Assembly (NCBI GenBank): GCA_907163375.1
Contig: CAJQUW010006977.1
Span: 248,001 to 312,000 of the forward strand
Reading direction: 5' to 3'
Length of the DNA stretch: 64,000 bases
Source: Prostheceraeus crozeri
Lineage: Eukaryota > Platyhelminthes > Polycladida > Euryleptidae
Shown here: piece after piece, positions 1 through 11,566 of the stretch
Position numbering within the stretch: position 1 is the stretch's first letter
How the letters are laid out: every line of letters starts with the position of its first letter
The notes under the pieces: model-generated
What the model was told of the DNA's origin: nothing
Database searches by the model: none
Seen by the model: only the letters and a program-made list of their open reading frames with translations
Translations under genes and position numbers: made by a program

Positions 1-332
1 ATCTGAAATTCATTTGGGCAGATCTGAAATCGATTTGGAACTACCTGAACCATCTGAACTAGAAATGGAGGATGTGTATCCTCATTCCTCAACGAAGATA
101 TCGGACAATGCGCCAGAAGTTTGAAACTATCATAGATATTCTTTTTCTCATCACAGATATCTTTAGTGACCAAATATCTCACGAGTTTACAGTCTTTATA
201 TCTTCCAATATGGTCGCTCATGAATGCTGCATGGATCGACTGTGTGCTTAACTTCACATGTTCATCAACACATGGAGAATTTGCATCACTATGATCAACG
301 CTGCATAGCTTAACTTTCAAGCTAACAATTAT

Positions 333-449
<117 letters not shown>

Positions 450-1141
450 TGTTTATATTGTATCGTCGAATAGAAATCAGAAATAAAATACACAGATAAA
501 AGTAGCAGAATGACAGTTTTGTTTAGTCGAAACTAAGAACACATGCGCGTACAAAAGCAAGTATAAAACTAATAGTCACGTGCATTTAGTGTCTCGTAGT
601 CGTAGATGACCTTGAAAGGGTGCTACAAATGCGTGGAAAAAAAGAATTTTGACGACGCAAAGTTCTACCGAATGGTACGGCGAGACGCCCACTTGGTAAA
701 TAACTGGGGAACAATTCTCTGATGGAAGTCTCTAATCTTTCCAGGCTGTTGAAGGTGTTGATAGCTTGCGACCATCTTCTAGCTTCAATGTCATCCAGCT
801 TCAGATCACGCGATTTGATTTTCAGACAGCGCCTCTGAATCTCCAAAATGAAGCAAACTCCAAAATGAAGTATATTATTTTTGCTCCAGATCTTTCACAT
901 TGCATGAAAATATTCCCCTATAAGTTGATGTAAAACGACGAATGTGAGTATATAAAACAATAGAATGTACCTTTATCATAACGTACCCGGTACAAGAAAA
1001 CACTAGCATCACCTCAAGTGAAGCACATCTTGCATAAAATACCGACGGAAAGATTTTAAGAAGTGATCATGGATACTAATTATAACAATGTGAATGTAAT
1101 TCGAATGTCTGTGAGCTACACTTCTTCGTAGAGTTCATGAA

Positions 1142-1597
1142 CTAATACAATTTCTGAGATTCTTTTTCCCTCTGTTCATCGAAGTCAGGCATTGCCGTTT
1201 GATTTAATTGCGACACGTTCTTTCGACGCTTTTCGATCACACGTGACACCACTTGATCATAATTTCCGGCCAGGTTTACACATACTTGTATTACGGATAT
1301 CACAACTTGATAAAGTGTCGGAAAAGATGTTGGAAAACATCTCTTCGAGAATTTCCACTTTGAAAACTTGTCGTCTCGGATGAAAAATTGCATCAACTCG
1401 TCCGGTGCAATGAGTCGGCACACTTTGCGAGTAACTAACAACGGTTGAACCTGAGATGATTGGTTGATTTGTGGAGAAATTAGTGCTTTCAGAACGAAGG
1501 CGTCCAGGGCGATTTGCAATCTCATACGTTCCAGCTTCACCAACTTTTCTTCTTTCTTTTCTTTCTTTCGAGTGATACATGGTAGGTGATTTGACAC
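1142..1597 (-). other. Unrecognised 151-codon open frame
   Basis: An open frame on the minus strand starts MSNHLPCITRKKEKK and contains a Lys/Glu-rich start and a moderately hydrophobic centre. I recognise no domain. An overlapping 137-codon frame on the same strand weakens the case. It could be an exon, TE debris or chance. Confidence 0.15.
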
Positions 1598-1741
1598 AAA
1601 TTTTGTGAAAACTCTGCCACTGCTTAATGAATAAAAGAAAAGTGAATAAAAGAAACCACTGTGTCATCAATACCTAAAAATTCTTGAAAGTTTCATTCAT
1701 ACATGGTTAATAGAATCTATATTTTTGTAATCATAGCAAGG

Positions 1742-1845
1742 TATGATTTGGCATACGAGTAGGGAGACTTGGGGACTTAAGACTTTGCGGCTCTTTTAAG
1801 ATAAATTAGCTTTCATTTGACTTTATAGTAGTGATGTGAGCGATC
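1742..1845 (+). repeat. Dispersed repeat, copy 1
   Basis: The end, AGTAGTGATGTGAGCGAT (1828-1845), is identical to the reverse complement of 45037-45054. Sequence to its left (TTGGCAT, GAGACTT, CTCTTTTAA blocks) also matches that copy in order. It may be an end of a hAT-like element, but its second end was not found. Confidence 0.5.
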
Positions 1846-2640
1846 AACCAATCGCTAATCGGTTCATTCATTATGACCCTGTTCAAATTAACCTATTCCA
1901 TTCATTTTAAGATAAGTTAAGTCGAAAACAAGAGATACATAATGTGCAGTAAAACATTATGATAAAATATTCCATAATAATATTAGCAATAATATTGCTA
2001 ATTTTTATTACAATCAATTATCTTCAATTTGGTAGTAGGTGTATTTTTATACGCATGCCACTTAATTACATTATTTGAAATGTTATGTTATCGCAGCAAG
2101 ATAATTGTTTGTCGGTTACCCATGTTAACGGATTGACTAATTCACATCAGTTAACAGTTGAAAAAGAAATTTACGGGTCCAATCTTGACACCCGAGATTT
2201 TCACTACGCTGTTTACCATTAAAAAACACTAAAACCAAAGTCCAACATTGGTAGAAACGAATTTCATTAAAACTTACCTAAAACACCGTAGTATAAAAAA
2301 GCCTTTCACCAGTCAGTCTAGTAGATGTAACATCGACAGAAATTCTTAGAATTATAAAATGAATTCGATGCATGAACTGACACATCGATTCAAATGTATT
2401 CACTGTCTTTACGCATGTCCTATCAAGGCTGTGTTCGAGGCGGCCTATTTGAAAAGTGCCTCCGCCTCAGACCTCAGCAATAATATAGTATAATATATAC
2501 CATATACTGTAGTTATAATAATAACATGGTATAAACGTGATATGATACTATACGATAAAATTAATTTTTCGTTGTCGGTCTAGTTCTACACACTGATGAT
2601 TAATCTTGCTATTCTTAACACGGTAGGCCTACGCAGTCTA

Positions 2641-2702
2641 CAAATTTGGTTGGGTACTGCTGTCATAGATGTTCATCTTTGACCCCAGTACCCAACCAGA
2701 TT
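2641..2702. repeat. Hairpin inside the hAT-like element
   Basis: TTGGTTGGGTACTG near 2645 is the reverse complement of CAGTACCCAACCA near 2686, so the segment can fold into a stem of about 14 bp. Confidence 0.75.
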
Positions 2703-2703
2703 C

Positions 2704-2791
2704 ATGCACTCCGAATATTTGAACAGTACTATAGAAGGCTACTACTGTAGTAGTAGCCTTCTATAGTACTGCTAAATAATTCGGAGTGCAT
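2704..2791. repeat. Long near-perfect palindrome
   Basis: CAGTACTATAGAAGGCTACTAC (2723-2744) pairs with GTAGTAGCCTTCTATAGTACTG (2750-2771) around a loop of about 5 nt. An outer arm ATGCACTCCGAAT (2704-2716) pairs with ATTCGGAGTGCAT (2779-2791). Confidence 0.9.
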
Positions 2792-3421
2792 GGCAATCCA
2801 TTTTTGATGAACATCATGCGTATAGCTAGACCCTCACGTAGCTTGGTAAAGAAACATAACAAATATGACGTTCATATAAAGATCGGATTATGGTCGATTT
2901 CTATGAGTTCATGTTTTCTCAACCAGCCTAGATCTACATTTCATTAATCAGAAAGTTTAATGGATCTACTTCACAGACATGGTCGGCTAGCTGTTGCCTA
3001 TACAATACCCACTAATTAATGAAAATTCATTCATTAATCAAAGGAAACGGCGGTGATGGTGTCCAAACGCCGAAGTAACTAAAATCACAATAGCCGAATT
3101 CGCACCATATGTTTTCATAGATTTACTTCTGTTAATAGCGGACACTACAACTACTAAATACACTACCTACGACTGATGAATTACTTGTACGGTAGTAAAC
3201 CAATGGAATCTATTCAATGGAGGACATGTACGGTATCTAAACTTCATTCAGTAATTTTTTATATTGGGTGGCATAAATTGCATCTATAACAAATGTATAT
3301 CAAATAACATCAAATATATGCATCAAACAATAGGTATATCAAATCACATCATTCATTAAAATTTCGAAAGCCGTAGGCGGCCAATTTTTTACGCCTCCGC
3401 CTCCACAGCCCTGTGTCCTAT

Positions 3422-6400
3422 AGTTTGTTGACTGCGCTTCACGGCCTGGCCAATCACGTAAGCGAAAGGAGCGATCGATCACAAGATAGCAAAACATTGC
3501 GCTGCTTGAAAATGCGTGTCGTGTGTGAAAAGTGCTTATGCCGCGTCAAACAGAAAATTCGCGCGCGCCATTTGCTTCAGCTGAATCACAACCAAAGGCA
3601 ATTGTATAGTAACAGAGTGACTAGATTGCCCTTGCAGACGCCAGCATATGGTTCATGAGTGACATTACCGCCCGTCAAAATGAATTGGACACAACTCACA
3701 AACTATAACTTCCAAGATCGCCCGACATACACAACACAAGGATTCGATAGAAAAGAAATTGAAATGAACGCAATGCATGCACGGCGATGTTCTTTACTTG
3801 TTATGCTTACTGAAATCATAGTTATAAAAATAGCAAGAAATTGCCCTGGTTATTACATGTTACGCAAAAAATAATATTCCTGTCGAAATTATGCACGCGT
3901 TCGATTCTGGCGGCCTACGGTGTACTCTCGCACAAGTCGGCAAAAGGAGAAACATAGAATGCAATCAAGCATAAAACTAAACGCTTCGATTTAATAATAT
4001 TTAAAACAATATGCCGAATTACAGATCATCGATCTTCAATTCATCGCTAGACCACAAAATATTCTGGAATGTGATCTGCATCCAGGCTTTCAGCAAACGT
4101 TCGACTTAGATGTTGTTTGATAAAACAAAAAAGAGGACTAAAAGATAAACGAATCAAGTAGCATTCGATAAGTTTAAGCAGAACAAGTATGTATATAATA
4201 TCAGAATTTACACGGAAATTTCCGGACATGCGCAACCGTTTCTATTCCGTGAAGCGTCCAAATCATGAATTTAAAGTCCGAGAAACGGAAGCCCGACGGA
4301 TTTCCGTATACTGCCGTTCTTTATCCGTAGTCTCACGGACAAAAGTGTGAGTTAATGGAAGACCGACGGATGTCCATTTCCTACCCGTTTTGTCCGCGGA
4401 CAAAGCTTGCTCGGCGGGACACAGCTGCCTCGGCAGTTGAAGCGCTCAAACTATAGGGCCTGTCAAAAAATCTAAACTTTCAAAATTTCCATAATTTTCC
4501 AAAATTTTCCTATTTTTTCCTCGGAAAATTTTCATCACTATGCACAGTCAAATCCGTGTAAATCTCTCGAAAAGTGTAAAATTTTGCATATCTCACGTGG
4601 TACTGGGTCTCAACTCGAGTTAATCTAATAATATCGAAACTGTATGCACAATGGGGAATTTAATTAATATTGAGTTGCTATACTCCACCTAATATGTTTC
4701 TATGGCTCTCTCTTTCTCTGCATTGCTATACTCTCTTGATCGATGCAAATGGTCCATTTCACGAGTATTTTCTCAATGTGACATGCTCGAGGTTCGCCGA
4801 AGTTCATATCAATCCCCACAAGCCAAATGACGTGATTATGTCGTCTACTAGACGTCTAATTTCCCGTCTTGCTTAGTTGTCTTAAAGTCGCAAATAATGA
4901 CCGATGTGTGTCGAGATTAAGACGACTTGATTAGACGATATAGCGACGATACTTAGACGTCTTAGAAATACCTACATAATTTCTTCTAATCGTCGAAACT
5001 CAAGAACAGAATATATAATCCAGAAACATTTTATTGATCAATTACAATTGTTTTGAAGTTCCACCGGAAATTATGCTCTGCACTATGGTCGACTTCCTCT
5101 TGGCGATCTGACCCATTCGCTTGAGCACTTCCACCAAAAGTTTGTCGATCACTTTTATTTCCTCAGTAGTTTGAATTCGGCGAATCTGCAATAAACAGAA
5201 GAAATGCTTCATTATTCAGGTAGAATAGGAAACTTAAAAACTTGAGAAAAATTTTGACTTTTGATTTATTTTAAAAGTTTGCGGAAAATAGAGGGAGCGC
5301 TTCTCTACAGTCTACTCTAGCATAACTCATCAGATAGAATTATTTTTATCAATTCATATTCCTTCTCTATCGCAGGAAACAAACAATATTCGTAACCATC
5401 GTTGTTAAAAACATATACCAACTTAGTACCTTTCAATTTGTTGTTTATTACATTGCTACATTATCTTCAAATTCTTCTACATTACATGTATGTGATACCT
5501 AAGTCAATCGAAAACTTCAATTGATTTTTGAAAACTTCTGATTCTATTGATTATTCAAAACTAAGATGTTCTATATTCGATATTTTCTTCTGCTTCTTTG
5601 GAAATATATGTAAGTAATCAGAAATGTATTGACTAATAACACTAGAAGTGCCATTATCCCTTCTATGCATATAGCTACGAGGCAACATATTGCAACAAAT
5701 CAGTCAGTATGTCTGTGGTAACTCTGACAGATCATGTAATAGATTTTGACCTGAATCCGAGGGAAATATCAACTAATCAGCCGAGGGCCGAAGGCCCGAT
5801 TTAATCTGCAAGTATGAGGGCAGTATATATATTTCATGCTATCATGATATCGGTCGCAGGTTAGTAAGTCCTCACTCACTTATTAACCTCCGTCATACAC
5901 CAGCGTCCCGTAATAATTTTATTACAGATTAATCTGCATGTTTATAATTTACATTTCGATGCAAAAAATCAGGCTACATCACTTAGTACATTTTTGCAAA
6001 ATCTAGAACAATATCACTGAAGCACTGCCAGTCCTCCTATAATGCCTGAAGATATCTACAGACTCATGCGCTAACGCGTGCTTTAGTTATCTAATATTTT
6101 ACCCTCAAATATATATTTAAAGATATCTTCTAATCACATAATAACATAAGTAAGTTCCATGTTGTATATTTAATTGCTGAAAATGAAAATCTTTTGACAA
6201 CTATTTTTACATGTTAATGCTCATTTACAACAGTTGTTATAGCCTACATCATATAAATTGTAGGATACTGTTTCAATTACTAACCTGATTAAAGTTTCCA
6301 TACATCCATACATCAACCTTAGATCACAGATATGAGCACGTATGAACCTGTGAAGCATCAAATATTATGCTCTACAATAGCTTTGTGAATCTTGTATTGT

Positions 6401-6745
6401 AATCAACTTTAGTGAGCATGTTATTCGTGTAACTGGTTTCACTACTGTCAACTGGAATGTTTGGTGAGATTCGGCTAGATTTCTTATAGAAAAGAATGTC
6501 CTTCACCCGTTCATAATATCGATGTGCATGCAATGATCTGGTCATTTTCAACACACCTGACGCTGAATCTTGTTGACGCAGAGACCGCTGCGCATGAGCC
6601 GTCTTTTTTCACGTTCTCATTATACTCATGATTTTTTTGTGGACATTAATGTATTTAATGAAAAAATACAAGCATTCAGTCTTCGTCCAGTAATCAAAAC
6701 CGTCTGAGTCAACGTCACAGTTGCTACTTATTTTGGCACCGTTCA
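3422..6745. other. Non-coding stretch
   Basis: No gene is recognised. Only short, scattered open frames occur. A patch near 4840-4975 repeats short TAGACG/GTCTA motifs, and a patch near 5780 contains the palindrome GGGCCGAAGGCCC; neither could be assigned. Confidence 0.5.
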
Positions 6746-6747
6746 GT

Positions 6748-6859
6748 TAGTGCGCGTCATGATAGTGCGCGTCTTTTTTCTATAATTGTGTCGCATGATT
6801 GCAAAGTAATGGAAGTAAGTCCTGTTACTGCGCGTGATGAGTGTTCACTTAGTGCGCGT
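6748..6859 (+). repeat. Four TA(G/C)TGCGCGT repeats upstream of the MULE-like frame
   Basis: The 10-mer TAGTGCGCGT or TACTGCGCGT occurs at 6748-6757, 6763-6772, 6826-6835 and 6850-6859, all on the plus strand, at the 5' edge of the MULE-like transposase frame. Subterminal repeats that bind transposase are common in MULEs, so this role is a reasonable inference. Confidence 0.7.
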
Positions 6860-7706
6860 AAAGACTGGGCCGCCTATAAGTTGCATTCAGATGTGCATCG
6901 CATGTTTCGACATGGAAGTCATCAAGAGCCGCAGAGGAAACCTATGTATTGCGAAGGACGGTCACATTGGGTGCAAGGACAAGAGCAACAAGAACGGCAC
7001 CATAGCATTCCGTTGTGTAGTCAAGACCTGCTCCTCAAGAGGAGTTGCTGGCAAAGCGCTGGAGTACTATGAAGAATCCAGTCAAGAACACAATCACCCA
7101 GCCGATCAATCCAAGATAGAAGTCATGAAGCGGAGGAACACCTTAAAGTCTGCTGTGCTGGAGCAGTCTACCGTTCCAATAAAGCAGCTATACAATGAAG
7201 TCTTCGCTGACGTTGAAGACGGCGACAGTATGGTCAATGTGCCTCCTCTTAAAAGCATTCGCACGAGCCTATACATGGAAAGATCCAAAAGGATTCCAAA
7301 GTTGCCAGTGTCTGCTGCTGAAATTCAACTGACAGATGAGTGGCGAGAGACGAGAACGTGGTGCAATGAAGATCGAATCATTGCCTTTGGGACAGTGGCG
7401 AACCTACGCCTTCTCGCCGACAGTGAGACGTACTATATGGATGGAACTTTCCACACAAGTCCATTGCAATTCTATCAGTTATTCATCATCCATATTGTGA
7501 AAATGGACACAATGATACCTGTTGTCTACGCACTACTACCGAACAAGATGGAAGCCACCTACCGTCAACTGTTTGAATCTCTCAAACTGAACGCTACTCA
7601 GTTTGGTTTGGCGCTACGTCCCGAAGTTCTGCAGACAGACTTGGAGAAGGCTCTACAGAATGCTGCTGAGACATCATTTCATCCTAGAAGACATTTTGAA
7701 ATATGA
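6834..7706 (+). pseudogene. Truncated FLYWCH/MULE-type transposase
   Basis: 290-codon frame. The N-terminal part has a FLYWCH-type zinc-finger pattern: IGCKDKS, then FRCVVKTC about 10 residues on, then QEHNHP. The C-terminal part starts a MULE transposase domain with YYMDGTFHTSP, in which MDGTF holds the first catalytic Asp, followed by FYQLFIIHIV, VVYALLPNK and TYRQLFESL. It includes TDLEKALQNA where the second acidic residue is expected, then ends abruptly. The HxxQ/W and final Glu region is missing, so it is truncated and unlikely to be active. The frame is otherwise uninterrupted. A host-domesticated fragment is possible but unsupported. Confidence 0.8.
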
Positions 7707-8449
7707 ACATTGAACATCATAAATCAGTCCAAAAATTTTGCTGAAATAAATTTTTCATTTCCATGTTAGGTGAAATGACTGACTAACGGAATGAGATATA
7801 GCAATTTTGTTCTATCAAAAGTTCGTAGTTTTAAACACTACAACAGGATATCAAGTTTAAAAATTACGGTGTATTTGTAGGTCTAAAATAATACCCGTCA
7901 TGAGCAGTACACAAACACGTGTCGGATTTACGTTAATAATAGTAATAATGTAGCTTTATTCGTACTTCACAACCGGTGGTTATTCAGAAGTAGCGTTACA
8001 CAAATCATTTATAAAATACATCGGAAGTGGAATCAGATGGAAGTCAGGCAAAGCTAATAAAAGAATTTTGGAAGCGCATTGTTCTTGATCTGAGTTTTTT
8101 GTTCCGACTACCAAGGGCCGTATGCACAGTAAGTAACTAAATCAAGTGGAATCTACCCTAGACAAGTCTTGCTAGAAGAGTCTTGATGTAGATCTCCTGG
8201 TATGCACGGTTAGTCACTCCTTTAAGTCAAGTCTAGCTCACCGTCTCAATAGACTGAACCTCATAACCTTGCCGTTAAAGTGCACCGTCAGGCTTGATCG
8301 AAATGTGATTGGTGGCTGCTACTCACAACCGTCAATCTGAGTGACCTCGGAGAACAAAACACTTTAGAGAAAATGAATTTGCTAGAATCCTTAGTCAATG
8401 GAAAGCGGAAACTAATTTGTTCTCGCATTGTAGCGACAACTTGCAGGAG

Positions 8450-9075
8450 ATGGATACCTTTACAGAGACTGCGTTCTTGAACATTTTGTAGCAAAGAAAG
8501 GAGGAAATAACATCAAAATGTGATACAAAAGAATATCGTCTGAAAAAGATCGAGGTGTGGAAATGGATAGCTGGAGAATTGCTTACCAAGACCGGACATG
8601 ACTTTGAAATCCATCAATTACAGAAGAAGTGGCAAAATATTCAACAGCGTATCAAAGATAAACAGAAGACCGGGAAATAAACTGGAGGTGGACCTCCGGT
8701 TGATTTATCAACGAATGATGAACTTGCCGTGAAAATAATCGGAGAATGCAACCCGAAATTGGTTATGATACCAGCGGCAGTAGAAAATGGAAGAAAATGA
8801 CAAAAAGATGACGAGGAAAGGAGAGTGAAATACCTGTATCAACGAAGAAGTTGAAACTAAAACCTGCCAAGAAACGAGAATTACCATCGGATGGTCAACA
8901 AATCGACGAGCTGCATCGCGAGGTTCTTCTTTTGCAGAAGGAGAAGCTCATCCTTCAAATCGAGAGATTGAAGGAGTTAAAGGGAAGGAATCGAAGTGAT
9001 AATTCTACACAAGCTGATGTTGGGTGCTGTGAGACTTTTCTTGAACAACTAGAGTGTAACTATCATTTATCATAG
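8450..9075 (+). pseudogene. Harbinger Myb/SANT-like DNA-binding protein, broken
   Basis: Reading from ATG at 8450 gives a Myb/SANT-like trihelix domain: VWKWIAGELLTKTGHDFE, LQKKWQNIQQRIKDK, then TGGGPPVDLS and LAVKIIGE, as in the accessory protein of PIF/Harbinger elements. In-frame stops lie at 8489 (TAG), 8678 (TAA) and 8798 (TGA). A frameshift separates the last part (8851-9075), a coiled coil with HREVLLLQKEKLILQIERLKE. In intact elements this protein helps move the transposase to the nucleus and to the ends. This copy cannot make a full protein. Confidence 0.82.
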
Positions 9076-9449
9076 ACCGTCTATTGGATTTTTGTTGTTT
9101 CTGACAGAAAAATATATTAGATTTCAATATCTTGCCTTTTTAATGACGAAATGAAATGGAATGCAATAGTCTGAACCTTTTTCTTAGCGATTGAAATGAA
9201 GAAATATTTATGAGTGGTATTTCAGTATACATGTATCTTGTATAGGGGATTGTATTTTATGAATGTAGGAGTTAAATACTTAAGAAATATACTCATTGAC
9301 AAAATTTTAAAACATTTACTTCTTTAACTTCCTTCATTTTTGACTGGTATATATACATGTATGTATGATACCTTGATAATTTAGTCACAATCTCCACCAA
9401 GTCGCTAGCACAGAAAAACAACGCATGTAGCAGATTCAACTTTAATAGC

Positions 9450-10020
9450 GCGTGTGCCCCCCCCCCTCTAGCTTCAATACATTCAGTAATCCGAGATGGC
9501 ATGGATTCACAAAGTTTCTGAATTAAGGATGTTTCAAGGAGAAGCCACTGCTCTGTCAGTCTTTCACAGAGAATCTTCAGGGACACTGGTGGAAGTGAAT
9601 AGCTTATAGAAATGAATAGCTCTCACTCGCCGCCCAAGCTCGTCCCAGACTTGTTCAATGGGTGACAAGTCAGGTGAGCGTGCAGGCCAGTCAAGGGTTT
9701 GAATGTTCATTCTCCTAACAGTGGCAATGACAGCCAGAGCTGGAAAAATTCCACTGAAATTTTTTAATTCCAATTCCAATTCCGATGAAAAATGGAATTA
9801 ATGCCGAGTCGGAATTAATTCCAATTCCGACTTTTCCAACTCTGATGATAGCTGAGGAGCGATGTGGTCTTGCGTTGTCGTCTTGGAAGACCTCTGGGAA
9901 GATTCTCCACCCTGACCACTTGGGCAACAACAGGAAGCACAATTTCATTGAGATACCTCTCTCCAGTCAACGTGCCTTTGATGATGACTGCTGTCGTTCG
10001 TCCGCCATGCCAACTGCCAA
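9450..10020 (-). pseudogene. Tc1-like transposase remnant nested in the Harbinger spacer
   Basis: Read on the minus strand, pieces in order are TLTGERYLNEIVLP, VFQDDNARPHRSS (second catalytic Asp), LDWPARSPDLSPIEQVWDELGRRV (third catalytic residue region), and LCESMPSRITECIEARGG near the C-terminus. They lie in different frames, so the copy is dead. A 110-bp MITE interrupts it between the PHRSS and RRMN parts. Element ends were not located. Confidence 0.85.
9735..9844. mobile_element. 110-bp hAT-type MITE, near-perfect 8-bp TSD
   Basis: Ends CAGAGCTGGAAAAATTCC and, inverted, CAGAGTTGGAAAAGTCGG. It is flanked by ATGACAGC (9727-9734) and ATGATAGC (9845-9852), 7 of 8 identical. The inside is built of AATTCC/GGAATT runs, making it strongly self-complementary. 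Removing it with one target copy rejoins the Tc1 frame (SSAI to ATVRRMN), which supports the limits. Confidence 0.85.
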
Positions 10021-10247
10021 TGTTTCATTAATTATGTAATGAGTATACATTACCGTCATTTTCAACTAATTCAAAACCAATCAAACTGATTCAACACAAT
10101 CATGAAAACTATTAGAATCATATTGTTTTTCATAATTATTTTTATCAAGTAGTCACATGAGCTCGTATGGTGTAGAGCAACAAAAACAAAGTAACGAAAC
10201 CATCTTTATAATTACCAGATACCGGTAAAACAAAAGAAGAGTATAGT

Positions 10248-11296
10248 TCATCTATTTCTAAACAACGACTCGGCAATGTCATTCCTTTTCCTGGCTCCCA
10301 TTGCCCTGAACACACGATCAGGCATTTGCTGAAACGATGACTCACTGTCGTTCGAATTGTCCTCCACGTCTTCTACGCAATCTGAACAGTCGGCATCATT
10401 CCAATCCTTTCCAAGATTATGAAGAATAAAGCACGAAGTGATGATAAATGGCACTCTTTCTAAACTGCAACGTAGATTAATAGATAAACAAGAGAATCGG
10501 CGCTTTACTTGACCAAAACTTCTTTCGATGGTTGCACGCGATATTTTGTGCATTTTGTTGTAGTATTCGTGTGCTTCATTTTCGGGGTTCAAGAACGGAG
10601 TCATTAAGAACGGTGTCAAGGGGTATCCGTTATCACCCAGCAGGATCCCATGTAGTTGTCGTGTATTAAGACGTCCATACAAGTCGGAGTGTTTGAAGTG
10701 TCGTGTACGCTCCCTGGCCATGCAACAACCACATCGACGAAACGGCAATCACTATCGCAAACGGCTTGAACGTTCAGTGAATGAACATTTTTCCGATTGA
10801 TGTACTCGTCAGGAAATTTATCAATGGTTGGTGATAGGATTCGGATGTGAGTACAATCAAGTGCTCCGATAACATTAGGAAATTTGTATTTTCTGAAGAA
10901 TCCTTCCTTGATCGAATTGGAATCGAGTATAAATGAATTAGGAAATGAAGTTACTATAGCCACTGCAACACGCCAAGCTGTTCGGCTAACAGTTGTCTGA
11001 TCGACATTTAGCCATGCACCCAGTGATAATTGATGACATCCTGTTGCAAAAAATCGTAGTGTAATACATACTTGAAGAAGTGGTGGTAATCCAGAGTTAG
11101 TTGGTGTGGGATGTTCAATTTCGTATTCCAATATTCTCGTTAGTTCAAGAACTGAATTCTTCGTGAATCGAAATAACTTCCGGAATTCTAAGTCATCATA
11201 AAATTCAATCGGATTTAATCGATCTCTGATAAGACGTTCTCTTCTGTTGATGCTTTGTCGTCGTTGGTAATATCGTCTGATGTTCACGTGCAGCAT
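10248..11296 (-). pseudogene. Harbinger DDE transposase (HARBI1-like), one frameshift
   Basis: Two overlapping frames, 11296-10616 and 10748-10248, together cover a DDE_Tnp_4 transposase of about 340 residues. The first has QTTVSRTAW and VIGALDCTHIRI (first catalytic Asp) and VAWPGSVHD. The second has HSDLYGRLN, LLGDNGYPLTPF (second Asp), YYNKMHKISR and IERSFGQVKRRF (catalytic Glu). The switch falls just after GSVHD, near 10690-10700, so a single indel seems to break the gene; the catalytic triad is otherwise intact. Confidence 0.9.
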
Positions 11297-11566
11297 GGCT
11301 ATGGTTTTCTAATAGTGAAAATCGCATCGTCAAAGACAAGTTACTTAAACGCTTAACAACTTTACAGAGTGAGAACCAATTAGATTGTGCCTAGATAGCT
11401 TTGATCCTGACTTGATTTTATTAAGACTTCACTAGGAGACATCAAGAGGAGTCTAGCTACAGAAATAAGAAGTAACTAACCGTGCATAACAAAATCAGAG
11501 CTAGAACTGTCTTGCAAGACAGTTCTAGGACTATACTAGGGTAGTTACTTACTGTGCATACGGGCC

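Larger units (their letters stand above)
450..2423. other. Non-coding stretch
   Basis: Apart from the dispersed repeat at 1742-1845 and the weak 151-codon frame, I see no gene or structured element here. An 86-codon open frame at 586-846 (minus) shows no recognisable domain. Confidence 0.5.
2424..3413. mobile_element. Non-autonomous hAT-like element, 990 bp, TSD TGTCCTAT
   Basis: The element starts CAAGGCTGTG and ends CACAGCCCTG, giving inverted ends CA(A/G)GGCTGTG followed on both sides by GAGGCGG-type sequence. It is flanked by a perfect 8-bp direct repeat TGTCCTAT at 2416-2423 and 3414-3421. An 8-bp duplication and CA..TG ends are hallmarks of hAT transposons. There is no transposase frame inside, so it is non-autonomous. 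It contains two hairpins (2641-2702 and 2704-2791). Confidence 0.8.
8115..11566. mobile_element. PIF/Harbinger DNA transposon (about 3.45 kb) with nested insertions
   Basis: Inverted ends GG(G/C)CCGTATGCACAGTAAG and following AACTA lie at 8115-8139 and 11542-11566. A second matched block inside each end, TATGCACGGTTAGT(C/T)ACT, sits near 8202 and 11478. The two genes typical of the superfamily are present and diverge in strand: a Myb/SANT-like gene (+) and a DDE transposase (-), both broken. The spacer holds a Tc1 remnant. A 3-bp target duplication is expected for Harbinger but is not clear here. Confidence 0.88.

Noticed and set aside
586-846. An 86-codon minus-strand frame with some resemblance to LINE ORF2 ends (DLKLDDIEARRWSQAI).
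   Set aside because: The resemblance is too short and no neighbouring LINE motif supports it.
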